Shown here: positions 54,266 to 64,000 of the stretch, in pieces
How the letters are laid out: each line of letters opens with the position of its first letter
How positions within the stretch are numbered: the first letter of the stretch is position 1
Assembly (NCBI GenBank): GCA_023374045.1
Contig: CM041776.1
Coordinates: 118,067,000-118,130,999, forward strand
DNA from: Limonium bicolor
Lineage: Eukaryota > Streptophyta > Magnoliopsida > Caryophyllales > Plumbaginaceae
DNA: 64,000 bases
Reading direction: 5' to 3'
Notes under the pieces: model-generated
What the model was told of the DNA's origin: nothing
The model's database searches: none
What the model saw: only the letters and a program-made list of their open reading frames with translations
Translations under genes and position numbers: made by a program

Positions 54266-56191
54266 CCAGACCTTTGTTTCTAAATTCCCATTTGACTCCA
54301 AGCTTCACCTCATGTATCCTAGTATGTTCTAACCTCATTTGGGCACCTCAAACACACCTTAAGACTTCATTAAACTCCTTAAATCACCCATTAAAGATCT
54401 TCCTCAAGCATTACACAATTCTTATAAACACTAACACTTGTAACATTTCTCTTTTGGTTTTCTAAGTGGTATTTCACCTATAATGACCACCATACCAAGA
54501 TGTTTCCTCTACACCTTAACATCATCTCCCAAGCATCTTTTCTTACTAACTAAATTTCCTTGTTCACACCTTCTTAAAATTCCTTTCTCAATCCTTACCT
54601 AAACATCATTCCCTCCTTGTACATCAACATTCCTAAACCTTAAACAAACTTCTCCAAGACTTTAGTACATCCCACAAACACCCATTGGATTTCTAGAACT
54701 TCCAAGATAATGTCTAAATCCTTGTAGCGCTCTAAACACCTTAATGCATGCTTTCTTCCCTAGTAAAACATTTATTCATTCCTAACACTTCCTAGTTCAC
54801 TAAAACTCATTTAAGCACTTAAAACTTCTTGTACATTATCCAAATTTTGCCATGGGTTCTCCTAGCATATTGTCATACCAAAACACATTGTTTTTCACCA
54901 TTAAACATTCAAGAACACCTAAATCCATCAAGAAACTTCTCACACACAAAACTTCACCAAATTTACACTACATCACAATATAGTGCATAATCAAATTGCT
55001 TGGCACTTAGGCCCTTAAATAACATAAACCTTAAACACTGAATTTCCCACATATATATTGCCTTTGACCTGCAAATACACTCAACAATACATATGCCCTT
55101 AATAAACTCCTTGAGAGCATTTTACTAGCTCTTTTTCCATTGGCTCCTTGCAAACAGGGTAATTGATCTACTAAAACTAAACAATTAATCTAGAAAATAA
55201 TAAATCAATAAGTCTGTCGGGTTACAAAAATCCCGGTCACTATAGTATAGAAAGTTAAGCAACCAAGTATCGAACCGTGGGACTTGAATAAATAAGCCTA
55301 AGTCCTATCCTAAATCCTAATAAAACTGCAAATTCAGGGGGGTTGTGAATTGTTTTTGAATCCGAATCGAATAAATGCAAATCAGAATTGAAATAAGCAA
55401 TCAGTAAAATGAATGATGAGTTTGATTGTACGAGTGGAACTCCGGGTTCAGGTTGTTCTTTCTTGATTAAATCTAGTAACTTCTACAACTTAATTATGAG
55501 AACGGAAAGGCCAATTCTTTCTATCTCTTCAATGCTAAATCCTAGTTCATTGAAGAGCTCACCTATCAGGACATGTCAACTCTAATCTAGCAGTTGGCAA
55601 AACACATACAGGCGGAATAAGCACAAAGAATTGTTAGCGTTTGTAGGAAAGATTATCTATCCGACTAATCCTTCCCCAAATTCCCAGGTTAATTCGAACT
55701 CCCTACTAATCACCTTGTCTGATCTTAATAGGTTTCGCAGAACAACTCTATAACTCGCGAAATTAATAGAGAAGAAAATTGATAGTCATTAACCTGAAAA
55801 CAATCCGTTACAGCCTCATAATCAAATTGCAGAATTCTTAACTACATTGAATCCATCTTGAACAACCCTACCCCAGAGTTAAATCCCTACTAGCCAGACA
55901 TTGCCAATGAAAAGATAAATACAATCAACATAGAAACTATCTAAAGGGAAAAAAACCCTTTTGTTGATTGACTATCCAGAATCGGTGGATGCAGGTGCAA
56001 GGTTGAAGATGATAGTCGCACTTCCCTCTGTCGATGCTCCTCCAGAACGATGATGGAATGATTGGTGAATGTGGATGAAGGCGAACCGATGCAATTGGCG
56101 TGGATGATTGGAGAGAACCTCGTTTATCAGTGTGGAAGGGAGTGTTGTAATGATCGATGATGCGTGAGTGCTTCTCCCTCTGATTAGGTCA

Positions 56192-56199
56192 TTTAAATA
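56192..56199 (-). promoter_or_regulatory. TATA-like box in the LTR of F
   Basis: TATTTAAA on the minus strand, ~60 bp downstream of the palindromic array and ahead of a GAGGGAGAAGCACTC leader. Placement suits a U3 core promoter. Confidence 0.5.
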
Positions 56200-56256
56200 G
56201 ACCTTTCTCTCTCTTTTCCCTTCAAAACGCCGAGTTTGTGCTGTAATTTTCGTGCC

Positions 56257-56508
56257 GTCCGAACATTGGTCCGAACTTCAAAGTTCGGACACAATGCTTT
56301 GAGCGATTCAATTCAGAAAGTTACGACCTGTGTCCGAACTTTGATGTTCGGACACAAGTTCGGACATGCTCCGTACTTCAGACCTCCGGCTTTTCTCAAC
56401 TATGTCCGAACTTCGATGTTCGGACCGAAGTTCGGACACCTCATCAGGCGCAGCATACAAACTCTCGACTTGCGTCCGAACTTGGAAGTTCGGACACAAG
56501 CTCGGACA
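56257..56508. repeat. Palindromic GTCCGAAC...GTTCGGAC array in U3 of F
   Basis: Four to five units such as GTCCGAACTTCGATGTTCGG, plus GACCGAAGTTCGGAC, separated by ~35-45 bp of unrelated sequence. A second array of the same motif occurs internally at 60144-60450 with similar flanks. Confidence 0.85.
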
Positions 56509-56747
56509 CACCTTAAAAATCCTCTAACTTCTTCATTTTGACTCTGATTCGACCCCCGTTGTTGCATTACTCCCTGTTGAGTAATCTAGTGTTTCCTTGG
56601 CTTTTCTCTGCATTTAACATAGAAAAAGTGTATCAAGCCTTAACAAAAAACACAGAAAAACGCAAGATAAGTGTGGAATAGTATCAATTCGCGTATACAA
56701 ATTAGACATTAAAGACCATTAGAACCATTCATATTTCACACTCATCA

Positions 56748-56787
56748 AATCTCCTCACACTTAACCTTTGCTTGTCCTCAAGCAAAG
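56748..56787 (-). other. PPT of F with an AGGA-loop hairpin
   Basis: On the minus strand CTTTGCTTG-AGGA-CAAGCAAAG (56787-56766) is a perfect 9-bp stem with loop AGGA. It is followed by GTTAAGTGTGAGGAGATTT and the LTR. The same stem-AGGA-stem-PPT order is seen in G at 36655-36688. Confidence 0.8.
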
Positions 56788-58031
56788 CAGGAGTAAAATG
56801 TCTCAGAATGCCTCAGGGTCAAACCTTGGGATTGCATAAAATAAGGAGCTTAAGACACAATAATCACCCAAGAATCGATCTGCTTAACTGCATGTCTCTC
56901 AAACAATGAAGTACGCTTTTTTAAAACAAAAGACTATGAAGAAGCTAAATCATGAAGTCAAAACGTAGAGTAACCCAGAACCTTCCAACCTTTCTCTTCT
57001 CAAACCCGTGGATGACAAGGGGTGTGAAGTTATGCCATATTCCGCAGAACCTTTCAACACCACGTACTCATGATCTAATTTTAAGGAATTATCATAAACA
57101 TAAGACTTTAAAGAACTTCCTTTGTTTTTCTTGCATATATATCAATTTTCACATAATTCATCCCCCAGACTTTTCTCTCCATCCTTGTAACGGTATTGGG
57201 TCTTTTATCCCAGATCAACGACCTTAGGTAAATGGGTGATGAAACACCCCTAGGACTTATAACCGGATGGAAGAGGCCTGTTTTTGGTTCAGAAAAAGAA
57301 ACTTAGATCAGAGGAGTACCTTGCCTTTATCCTTCATTCCAGACATTCTCATCATTCCAGGGTTCCAAGTTAAACCAGTTCTAACTTCACAACCAACTTG
57401 TTCACAGATATTTAACAAAATTCAGCCATTTGAAAATATGATAAGAGAGCACACAATTTTTGAGCAAACCAACTCTAAAGGTCAGTACCGGACTCAACTC
57501 CACAACTAAAGATCCACCCAAGTATTCAACACTAAGAAGCACTCTAAGGGAATTACCCCCACATAGCCCAAAACCAAACAAAAATTAGGTAAGGGATAAA
57601 TGACTGACACATTCAGAATGATCTCCCCCTTCCTCACACTTAATGAAGAGCAATGTCCGCATTGTTCAGAAATTAATCACAAGAAGGAGATCGGACTAAA
57701 TGTGTCAGACTCACAAGGGGAATTTGAACAGTGACAGAGGTATTCACAATTTAAAGCACAGGCCGAACAGTAACCAAAAAGAAAAAGAAACTAAAAACTC
57801 CCCTGATTTCTTTTGTGATGCTTTGAGGAAGTGATTCTTCCTCACACTTAGTGTCCTCGCAGGGAAGAATGTTTCCTCACACTCGCTTGAAGCTAGGGTC
57901 CGGCATGGAGTCAGCCCAATAAGGTACACTTGCACACATTCAAACAAAACATAAAAGTGTGCTAGAAGCATCGATTAGTGACAGCCAATATTCAGAGTTA
58001 ATATTCAAATAAACGAAAATCAAAAGAAAAA
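56788..58031 (-). other. 3' non-coding region of F with PPT-like repeats
   Basis: No coding frame is supported. AAGTGTGAGGA-type motifs recur on the minus strand near 57631 (with GGGGGAG), 57839 and 57873, in addition to the true PPT at 56751. They resemble extra or secondary polypurine tracts. Confidence 0.55.
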
Positions 58032-59264
58032 TTACAACCCAATCGAAATAAAAGTAATGAATCTAACACAAACAAAAACAAATCCAGAATGAAGTCCAAA
58101 AACGGCTTCTACACAAAAATAGCAAGCAGCAACAGAATCACTGTGGAGGCGGATAGTACGCCTGCCACTGCTGGAACTGATCGAGCAGAGCCTGATAGTC
58201 ATCCTGAGAGCGACGGGCCTGCTGCTGCAGAGTCTCGATCTCCGCCTGATAGCGCGATCCATGTCCTCGAAACGAGACCAGCTGAGCAAACTCATAGCGA
58301 GTGACGTACTCGCTCCCAGGGGCCGGCAGTGCAAGATAGGCCTCCTCCTCATCAGGTGTAGCGCATGGGCGGGCTCTGATGGTCCCTCACCGGCCTCTCT
58401 CTGGCGCTTCTGCGCGTCGCTGCTGCTTCTTCCTCCACACCCCATCTTCAGTTCAAACCACATCTTCTTGAGAGCTCCCACATCAATAGGGGGACCGCGC
58501 AGCGTGCAGTCCCGCAGACGGAATGGTAACCATCTGCCTCCTAAGGATGTGGCAGAGCATAATGGGTAGCCTAACTTGTGGCGATCCCTGTGCTCCAGGA
58601 TATGCTGCATGTGCTCGAGGATGACCCAAGGCAAATATGTAACCTCAACAGCCCCAGCAAACGACAGATTCAGCACGCCTGAAGAAGTAGAAGTCTGTTT
58701 GGTTGAGGTCGGAGCTCTGACGTGGGACATGTTTGCAGCCAGGTGCGAGCAGAACTCTCTCCTGCGGCTCTGAAGACGCAGCAGGACGACTGCTTTGATG
58801 GGTCATCCCCCCTGCGTCGTCGAGGCCCTGAACCATAAGAGGGGTGTAGTGGTGGATGCTGCGTTCTGAAATCAACAGGGTTGAGGTGCTCAGGGCGGTC
58901 TGGGGCAGGATAAGGAATCTCCATATATTGAGCAATCTCCATCGTGGAGACTGTTACTCTTCTCCATCTACAAGGGACGTGATCTGACCACTGGTAGATC
59001 GCATTGGCATAGAACAAGCGCACAATCCTCTCAGAGTAGGGCCTCCCATTCCAAGATCTTGCCCCAGCCAAATGGGTCCAATAAAGCCCGCTCCCAGCTG
59101 CTGCTCCAGTTCCGCACCACACAGCGCTCAGCAATTATGTCTACCTCCTTCTCAAACCACACCCGGGCTTCATCATTTCTGAATTCCGGCTCCAGACCTC
59201 GACGGCTGGAGCTTGCACCAGCTCTTGCAGCCCTTTTACCTCGGCCTGTGATTCGGCTCAGCAT
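58032..59264 (-). pseudogene. 3' ORF of F (putative plant transposon protein type), broken
   Basis: Three overlapping frames (59031-59264, 58670-59060, 58032-58730) read one decayed protein. The N-terminus is basic (MLSRITGRGKRAARAGASSS). A conserved middle (RIVRLFYANAIYQWSDHVPC, then VTVSTMEIAQYMEIPYP) has the Arg-x-x-x-x-Phe-Tyr-Ala-Asn signature of the domain found in ORFs after pol in Athila elements. A helical region follows (TYLPWVILEHMQHILEHRDR, then PPIDVGALKKMWFELKMG). The C-terminus is Ser/Arg-rich. Frame changes lie near 59050 and 58730. I see no reliable transmembrane pair, so an envelope role is not supported here. The ATG at 59264 sits exactly after an acceptor-like AG. Confidence 0.65.
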
Positions 59265-59839
59265 CTGCTCAACAAGGGTGACAATGTCAAATAAAGGAAA
59301 GCAATGGAATAGTCTAACATGCACTGAATTTATCCAAAATTTGACAGAGTGTCCCCTAAAAATTCATCAATCTCCACAACAATGGTCAATCAACCTTTCA
59401 ATTTGCAATGAGAAACCTCAATTTAATGACCAGCAGAGACTTAACCGACAAAGATACATCAATTCCAATCGGCTGTAACAGCAGTTCAGTCAAACATAGT
59501 CTCAGTCATACAAAATCCACAGATTCAAGATATCATCCTAATAATACGGTTCAGCCACTTCTACTAACATTTCAACCTCAGCACAGCAGAAAAAGATAGT
59601 TACTAATCCAGATTTAGCCATGCACAAAACCACACCTCAAACGTCTTCAATGGAATCACAATAATGCACGTTTTAACAGTTCTAGCCAGCAAGTTACATC
59701 ACAGTAGAAGATTAATCCCATGTATGCAAGTGAATCGCAGAAATCTTCAAAAATAACATCCTATTCTCGACTAGACATACCTCTGTTTTCAATTCTTGTC
59801 ACAAATCCATTAAACGAAGTAGAAATGTAGAAAAATTAC
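59265..59839 (-). promoter_or_regulatory. Candidate intron before the 3' ORF of F
   Basis: On the minus strand CTCAACAAG|GTAATTTTT (GT at 59839-59838) and a CACCCTTGTTGAGCAG|ATG boundary (AG at 59266-59265) define a 575-bp AT-rich segment without coding features. Splicing would join a CT-rich leader (59840-60110) to the first codon of the 3' ORF. Motif-based inference. Confidence 0.45.
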
Positions 59840-60110
59840 CTTGTTGAGTAGAATGAATGCTTAGGAGAGAGTAGAACAGCACAAATTTGCACAAATCGAA
59901 CTCAAAAACCCCCAATTCGGAAGTTAGGGTTCGAACAGGTGCTCCAAAATCGGGCAGTGAGTTTTCTGGTGGATTTCGAGTGCTAGGAGTGTAGAGATCA
60001 AAACGAAAGAGATTGTAGTAAGAATGAGGGATTTGGTGGAGTTTTGGGGATATGGAGATTGGAGAGAGGGAATGGGGGCGCGCGGGTGGGGAAGAAGATT
60101 TTGGGTTTTA

Positions 60111-60450
60111 AGTCGCGCCCTTACTATTCGAAATTTTCGAGCTGTCCGAACTTCGATGTTCGGACAGAAGTTCGGACGTGCATACCTGAGATAAGCTTCG
60201 TATTGTGTCCGAACTTCGATTCGGACCGAAGTTCGGACATCCCGTGTTTGCCTTCCGCTAGATTTCCCGTGTTGAGTCCGAACTTCAATGTCCGGACTGA
60301 AGTTCGGACATAGCCTCTTGCACAGCCCTCGGACTCTCGAACTGAGTCCGAACTTCAATCTTCGGACTGAAGTTCGGACATACTGGTTTGCGCAGGTCTC
60401 TATCTCTCGAACTGAGTCCGAACTTCAATGTTCGGACTGAAGTTCGGACA
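60111..60450 (-). promoter_or_regulatory. Internal U3-like module of F (palindromic array plus flanks)
   Basis: Five units of GTCCGAACTTCAATGTTCGG followed by ACTGAAGTTCGGAC lie between the pol stop and the 3' ORF. Both flanks resemble those of the LTR array. On the minus strand GTTCGGACAGCTCGAAAATT here matches GTTCGGACGGCACGAAAATT in the LTR (18 of 20), and GCATTTTTGGGGATGTCCG matches GGATTTTTAAGGTGTGTCCG. The module looks like a second copy of the U3 regulatory region placed ahead of the 3' ORF. Confidence 0.6.
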
Positions 60451-60678
60451 TCCCCAAAAATGCACCTCTTTGTTTCTTTTTGAGCTCAATTCACTGCAGC
60501 AAAGACATTATCCTAAAGCAAAACTAAAAACAACATAAAAACACAAGATTAAGGTACCGAAAACACTGGGTTGCCTCCCAGTCAGCTGCTCTTCTTTAAT
60601 GTCTTTAGCTAGACAATCTGCTTGATCAATCAGAAGAGGTGTGATGAGCAACTCCACAACAGCCTACAGTGAATTCCT

Positions 60679-61941
60679 TCAGCCCTCATCTTTTCGCATT
60701 CGCCAAGAGATTTCTTTTTCACGTTTGAACCGTCTCTTGAGTCTCTTCAATGTAGGCTTGGGTTCACTCTCCACAAAGAATATTGCCTGCAAGGGAAAAA
60801 GATTATGATCAGTACCAAGATAGCTTTTTAAACGAGCACCATTTACCTTAAATGTTTCTCCAGCCTTATTTTCCAGCTCGTATGCTCCATACGATGTAAC
60901 TCCTACAACTCTGAAGGGGCCTGCCCAGTGTGATTTTAGCTTCCCAGGGAAGAGACGTAGTCTAGAGTTAAAGAGCAGCACCAGATCCCCCACTTTGAAG
61001 TCTCTCTTTTGAATCATCCGGTCGTGGATCTTTTTGGTGCGCTCTTTGTAGATCTTAGAGCTTTCGTACGCCTGGTCCCTCAGTTCCTCCAACTCAGAAA
61101 GCTGAAATCGCCTCTTCTCTCCAGCGTCATGTAAATCAAAGTTAAGAGCCTTTAAAGCCCAATAGGCTCTGTGCTCTAGCTCAACTGGGAGATGACAAGC
61201 CTTCCCGTATACCAGCTTGAAGGGGGACATCCCAATGGGAGTTTTAAATGCGGTTCTATAGGCCCATAGAGCATCATCAAGCTTGACAGACCAATCCTTC
61301 CTGGAGGAATTGACTGTCTTCTGAAGAATCCATTTGAGCTCTCGGTTGCTCACTTCTGCTTGCCCATTAGTTTGGGGGTGATAAGGCAAAGCTACCTTAT
61401 GAGTCACCCCGTACTTAGTCATCAGCGAATTAAAAGCTTTGTTGCAGAAATGAGAACCTCCGTCACTGATGATAGCTCTTGGCACCGAATCTGGTAAAGA
61501 TGTTCTTCTTCAAGAATTTTACCACAGTTTTAGCATCAGCAGAAGGGCAGGGGATTGCTTCGACCCATTTGGAAACATAATCTACAGCAACAAGGATGTA
61601 GTGGTTTCCGTGAGAAGAGGGAAATGGGCCGGTGAAGTCAATACCCCAGACATCAAATAATTCCACTTCTAGGATTCCCTTCTGCGGCATCTCATGCCTT
61701 CTTGAAGTGTTCCCCATTCTCTGGCAGTTATCACAGTGAGTACAGAAGCGGTGGACATCTTGTGTAGAGTGGGCCAGTAAAAACCACACTCTAAAACTTT
61801 AGCAGCAGTCCTAGTAGGACCGTGGTGACCACCTGCCTCTCGAGAATGGCAGAACTCTATCACACTGTTCACCTCTTCATCAGGGAGCATCTTCTGATTA
61901 GACCATCGGCACATACTCTGAAGAGATAGGGGTCCTCCCAA
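60679..61941 (-). pseudogene. pol: F: integrase, broken
   Basis: Three frames cover it: 61669-61941 (zinc-binding part, [20 protein letters not shown]), 61463-61789 ([15 protein letters not shown], then the first catalytic Asp in [20 protein letters not shown]) and 60679-61485. The last holds the second Asp ([12 protein letters not shown]) and the Glu ([20 protein letters not shown]). It continues with [20 protein letters not shown], the Athila-type insertion [18 protein letters not shown], and a GPF module ([15 protein letters not shown]). All three catalytic residues are present, but frameshifts near 61780 and 61480 break the enzyme. It ends in a Lys/Arg-rich tail. No chromodomain, as expected for the Athila lineage. 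Confidence 0.88.
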
Positions 61942-63143
61942 ACATAATGACGGGTCTCAGACAGAAACTTCTTCCTCTGGTTGTAGCTTAGATCATGGGG
62001 AACCAACCCAGAGGCAAGATAGTTAGCCAAGTCAGCGTACCATGGCTCTTTGACTTTCCCAATTACAAAGACCGTTTCGTCGGGAAAGAACTCATTTATG
62101 GGGACCCCGTCATCTGGAGTCTCAAGCCTTGATAAATGGTCTGCAACCCCATTCTGCTTCCCTTGTTTATCAACCACTTCCAAGTCAAACTCTTGGAGAA
62201 GCAGGATCCATCTCAATAGTCTGGGCTTGGAATCATTCTTTTGAAACAAATACTTCAAGGCGGAGTGGTCGGTGTGGGCAATTACCTTACTCCCCAGCAG
62301 ATAAGGTCTGAACTTGTCCAGAGCGAACACCACAGCAAGTAGTTCCTTCTCAGTGGTAGTATAATTCTTTTGAGGCTCCGTCAGAGTTTTACTGGCATAT
62401 GTGATGACCCTCAAAATCTTATCCTTCCTTTGACAGAGAGCAGCACCTACAGCGAAGTCGCTAGCATCAGTCATTACCTCAAAAGGAAGGGTCCAGTCAG
62501 GGGGAACCACAATGGGGGCAGAGATGAGTTTATCCTTGATGGTCTGAAAAGCCTTCAAGCATTCTTCTGAAAAATGAAATTTTACATCCTTCTGCAGGAG
62601 ATCAGACAAGGGCTTCGCGATTTTTGAAAAGTCCTGGATGAACCTTCGATAGAACCCCGCGTGACCCAGAAAAGATCTGACTCCTCTGACTGAAGTGGGA
62701 GGAGGTAACCCCTCAATGACTTCCACTTTTGCCTTGTCCACCTGGATGCCGTCTTTGGAGACCCTGTGCCCAAGCACTATACCCTCATGTACCATAAAAT
62801 GGCACTTCTCCCAATTTAAAACCAGGTGGGTCTCCTCACATCTGCTTAGTATCTGATCCAGCTGATCCAGACACACATCAAAATTCTGGCCATACACTGA
62901 GAAGTCGTCCATGAAGACTTCTATGCTTTTCTCAATGAATTCGCTGAAAATGGCCATCATGCACCGCTGGAAGGTGGCTGGTGCGTTGCAGAGACCAAAT
63001 GGCATCCTCCTATAGGCAAACGTGCCATAAGGGCAGGTGAAGGTGGTCTTCTCTTGATCCTCTGGCGCAATGGGGATCTGGAAGTACCCGCTGTATCCAT
63101 CAAGGAAACAGTAGTACTCCTGCCCAGCCAGCCTCTCCAACAT
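61869..63143 (-). pseudogene. pol: F: reverse transcriptase palm to RNase H
   Basis: A 424-codon frame. It reads [20 protein letters not shown], the [20 protein letters not shown] block, and the catalytic F-M-D-D at 62916-62905 ([11 protein letters not shown]). The thumb segment [19 protein letters not shown] leads into RNase H ([52 protein letters not shown]), closing with GVADHLSRL. It is a fragment: the N-terminal fingers are in another frame upstream. This is the best preserved coding segment in the window apart from the gag of C. Confidence 0.9.
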
Positions 63144-63757
63144 CTGGTCGATGAACGGCAGCGGGAAATGGTCTTTCTCGTGGCCTCATTCAACCGCCTG
63201 TAGTCTATGCACATCCTCCAGCCAGTGGTCTGTCTTTGAGGCACCAGCTCTCCCTTATCATTGGGTACCGCCACAATTCCTCCCTTCTTGGGAACGACTT
63301 GCACAGGAGAAACCCACGGCTGTCAGAGATGGGGTAGATGATGCCCGCATCCAAGCTTTAAAACTTCAGCCTTCACTACTTCCTTCAGGTTGGGATTCAA
63401 TCTCTCCTGGGGTTGCCTCACTGGTTTGATACTGTCTTCCATGTAGATCCGATGAGTGCAGAACCCTGGACTGATCCCTTTTATGTCTGCCACTGACCAC
63501 CCCAACGCTCCCTTGTGCCTTCTCAATACCTCCAGAAGTCTGCTTTCCTGCGAAACAGACAAAGAAGAAGAAATAATAACCGGCAGGGCGCTACCCTCTG
63601 CCAAGAAAGCATATTTAAGATTTGAAGGGAGAGTTTTTAATTCAAGAGTAGGGGGTTTCTCTACTGAAGGAATGAGCCTCTGAGTAGGCCTGTCCAGTGG
63701 CTCCACAGGAGGAGCATGAGGGCGAAAATAGGTTCGTCCCTGGTTAAGCTTGGACAA
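62957..63757 (-). pseudogene. pol: F: protease-RT linker and RT fingers, broken
   Basis: 63323-63757 reads the linker and start of RT (LPSNLKYAFLAEGSALPVII; RRHKGALGWSVADIKGISPG; PVRQPQERLNPNLKEVVKAE). It then shifts frame near 63350. 62957-63304 continues with QVVPKKGGIVAVPNDKGELV and [20 protein letters not shown], shifting again near 63165 into the frame of the next feature. Two indels thus split the fingers subdomain. Motifs are diagnostic of Athila/Tat-clade RT. Confidence 0.85.
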
Positions 63758-64000
63758 CAGTAGCTACCTCAGTGCTCTCCTTATCATCCTCAATCGAATG
63801 GCATAACACCTGTCTTAACAGATCAGAATTCTCAAACAGGAAGGAAGAGTCATCAGTACTTTCAGCGACAAATGCATCAAATCATCAGTATAGTCGACAT
63901 CAATAGAAAGTACAGCATGAGAAGAAGCATTGTTCTCATCATTTGGTGATATCAAAACTAAGCTCCTCATTATTAAATTTCAGGGTGATTTTTCCTTTGT
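63758..64000 (-). other. pol: F: Pol region upstream of RT, decayed
   Basis: Continuation of the F interior. No long frame and no protease D-T/S-G motif is visible in these 243 bases; they probably belong to the variable linker between protease and RT. Confidence 0.4.

Larger units (their letters stand above)
52160..55214 (-). mobile_element. Element D: Tekay-like LTR, minus strand, truncated by F
   Basis: Starts TGTAACACCCC on the + strand, the reverse complement of the GGGGTGTTACA end of H and G. On the minus strand it shows the same landmarks: CATCAGACCGAT near 52300, the hairpin at 52253-52274, a CAG|GTAC acceptor-like motif at 52521-52520, and a palindromic array at 53919-54265. It is diverged from both H and G. 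It is inserted in the 3' LTR of B and is itself cut at 55214 by F, so it could be a solo LTR or the 3' LTR of a longer element. No coding frame is supported; frames at 53789-54222 are translations of the array. Confidence 0.78.
55215..56747 (-). repeat. 3' LTR of F
   Basis: On the minus strand it begins TGATGAGTGTG directly after the PPT and ends ACCCGACA. The left boundary is inferred from the TG...CA rule and the switch from D sequence, because the partner LTR is outside the window. A TATTTAAA box lies at 56199-56192 and a palindromic array upstream of it (56508-56257). Confidence 0.7.
55215..64000 (-). mobile_element. Element F: Athila-type Ty3/gypsy element (5' end outside window)
   Basis: Reading right to left: RT, RNase H, integrase (63757 to 60679), a palindromic array (60450-60144), a separate 3' ORF (59264 to 58032), a PPT (56763-56748) and a 1.5-kb LTR (56747-55215). 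Integrase sequence, an extra ORF after pol and the LTR-proximal AAGCAAAG...AAGTGTGAGGA signature identify Athila. Gag, protease, PBS and the 5' LTR lie beyond 64000. Several frameshifts interrupt pol. It is inserted in the LTR of D. Confidence 0.88.

Overview
The window is plant nuclear DNA, most likely from a eudicot with a large, repeat-rich genome. I see no host gene, rRNA or organellar insertion. Essentially all 64 kb is LTR retrotransposons nested in each other, plus one hAT-type MITE. Lineages are recognised from protein motifs, primer binding sites (PBS), polypurine tracts (PPT), matched LTRs and target-site duplications (TSD). The species cannot be named from this sequence.

Layout. 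(1) 1-1530: 3' part of a Tekay-like LTR, 'H'. (2) 1531-1645 and 12200-15684: a decayed + strand Ty3/gypsy chromovirus, 'E' (gag zinc knuckle, protease, RT, RNase H, integrase). (3) 1646-12199: a complete Ty1/copia Sirevirus, 'A', 10,554 bp, with 1138-bp LTRs and TSD GTATT, inserted in the gag of E. It has a decayed gag-pol and an extra 3' ORF preceded by a TATA box. (4) From 15685: a + strand Tat/Ogre-type element, 'B', with a ~3.8-kb LTR, inserted in the integrase end of E. Its interior is non-coding and ends in a satellite-like array at 48401-50812 that hosts the MITE. (5) 23069-46311: a minus-strand Tat-type element, 'C', inserted in B (TSD ATGCC). It encodes gag, protease and a G-patch but no RT. 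(6) 27024-40801: 'G', a LARD-like non-autonomous element with 4.1-kb LTRs and a 5.5-kb non-coding core, inserted in C. (7) 52160-55214: a minus-strand Tekay-like LTR, 'D', inserted in the 3' LTR of B. (8) 55215 to beyond 64000: a minus-strand Athila-type element, 'F', inserted in D, with RT-RNase H-integrase and a separate 3' ORF. Nesting is four deep: E > B > C > G and E > B > D > F.

How the parts work together. A, E and F carry broken gag-pol, while B, C and G lack RT and would need enzymes from relatives. Several signals recur across families. Inverted repeats bracket the PPT/3' LTR junction in all five elements where it is visible. Palindromic minisatellites built on GGACC/GTCCG cores occur in the LTRs of C, D, F and G. 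Splice-site-like signals lie inside LTRs and leaders. Extra promoter-like modules precede the 3' ORFs of A and F. A hairpin with base-pair covariation lies near the 3' end of the three Tekay-like LTRs. These cross-family features are the most interesting content of the window.
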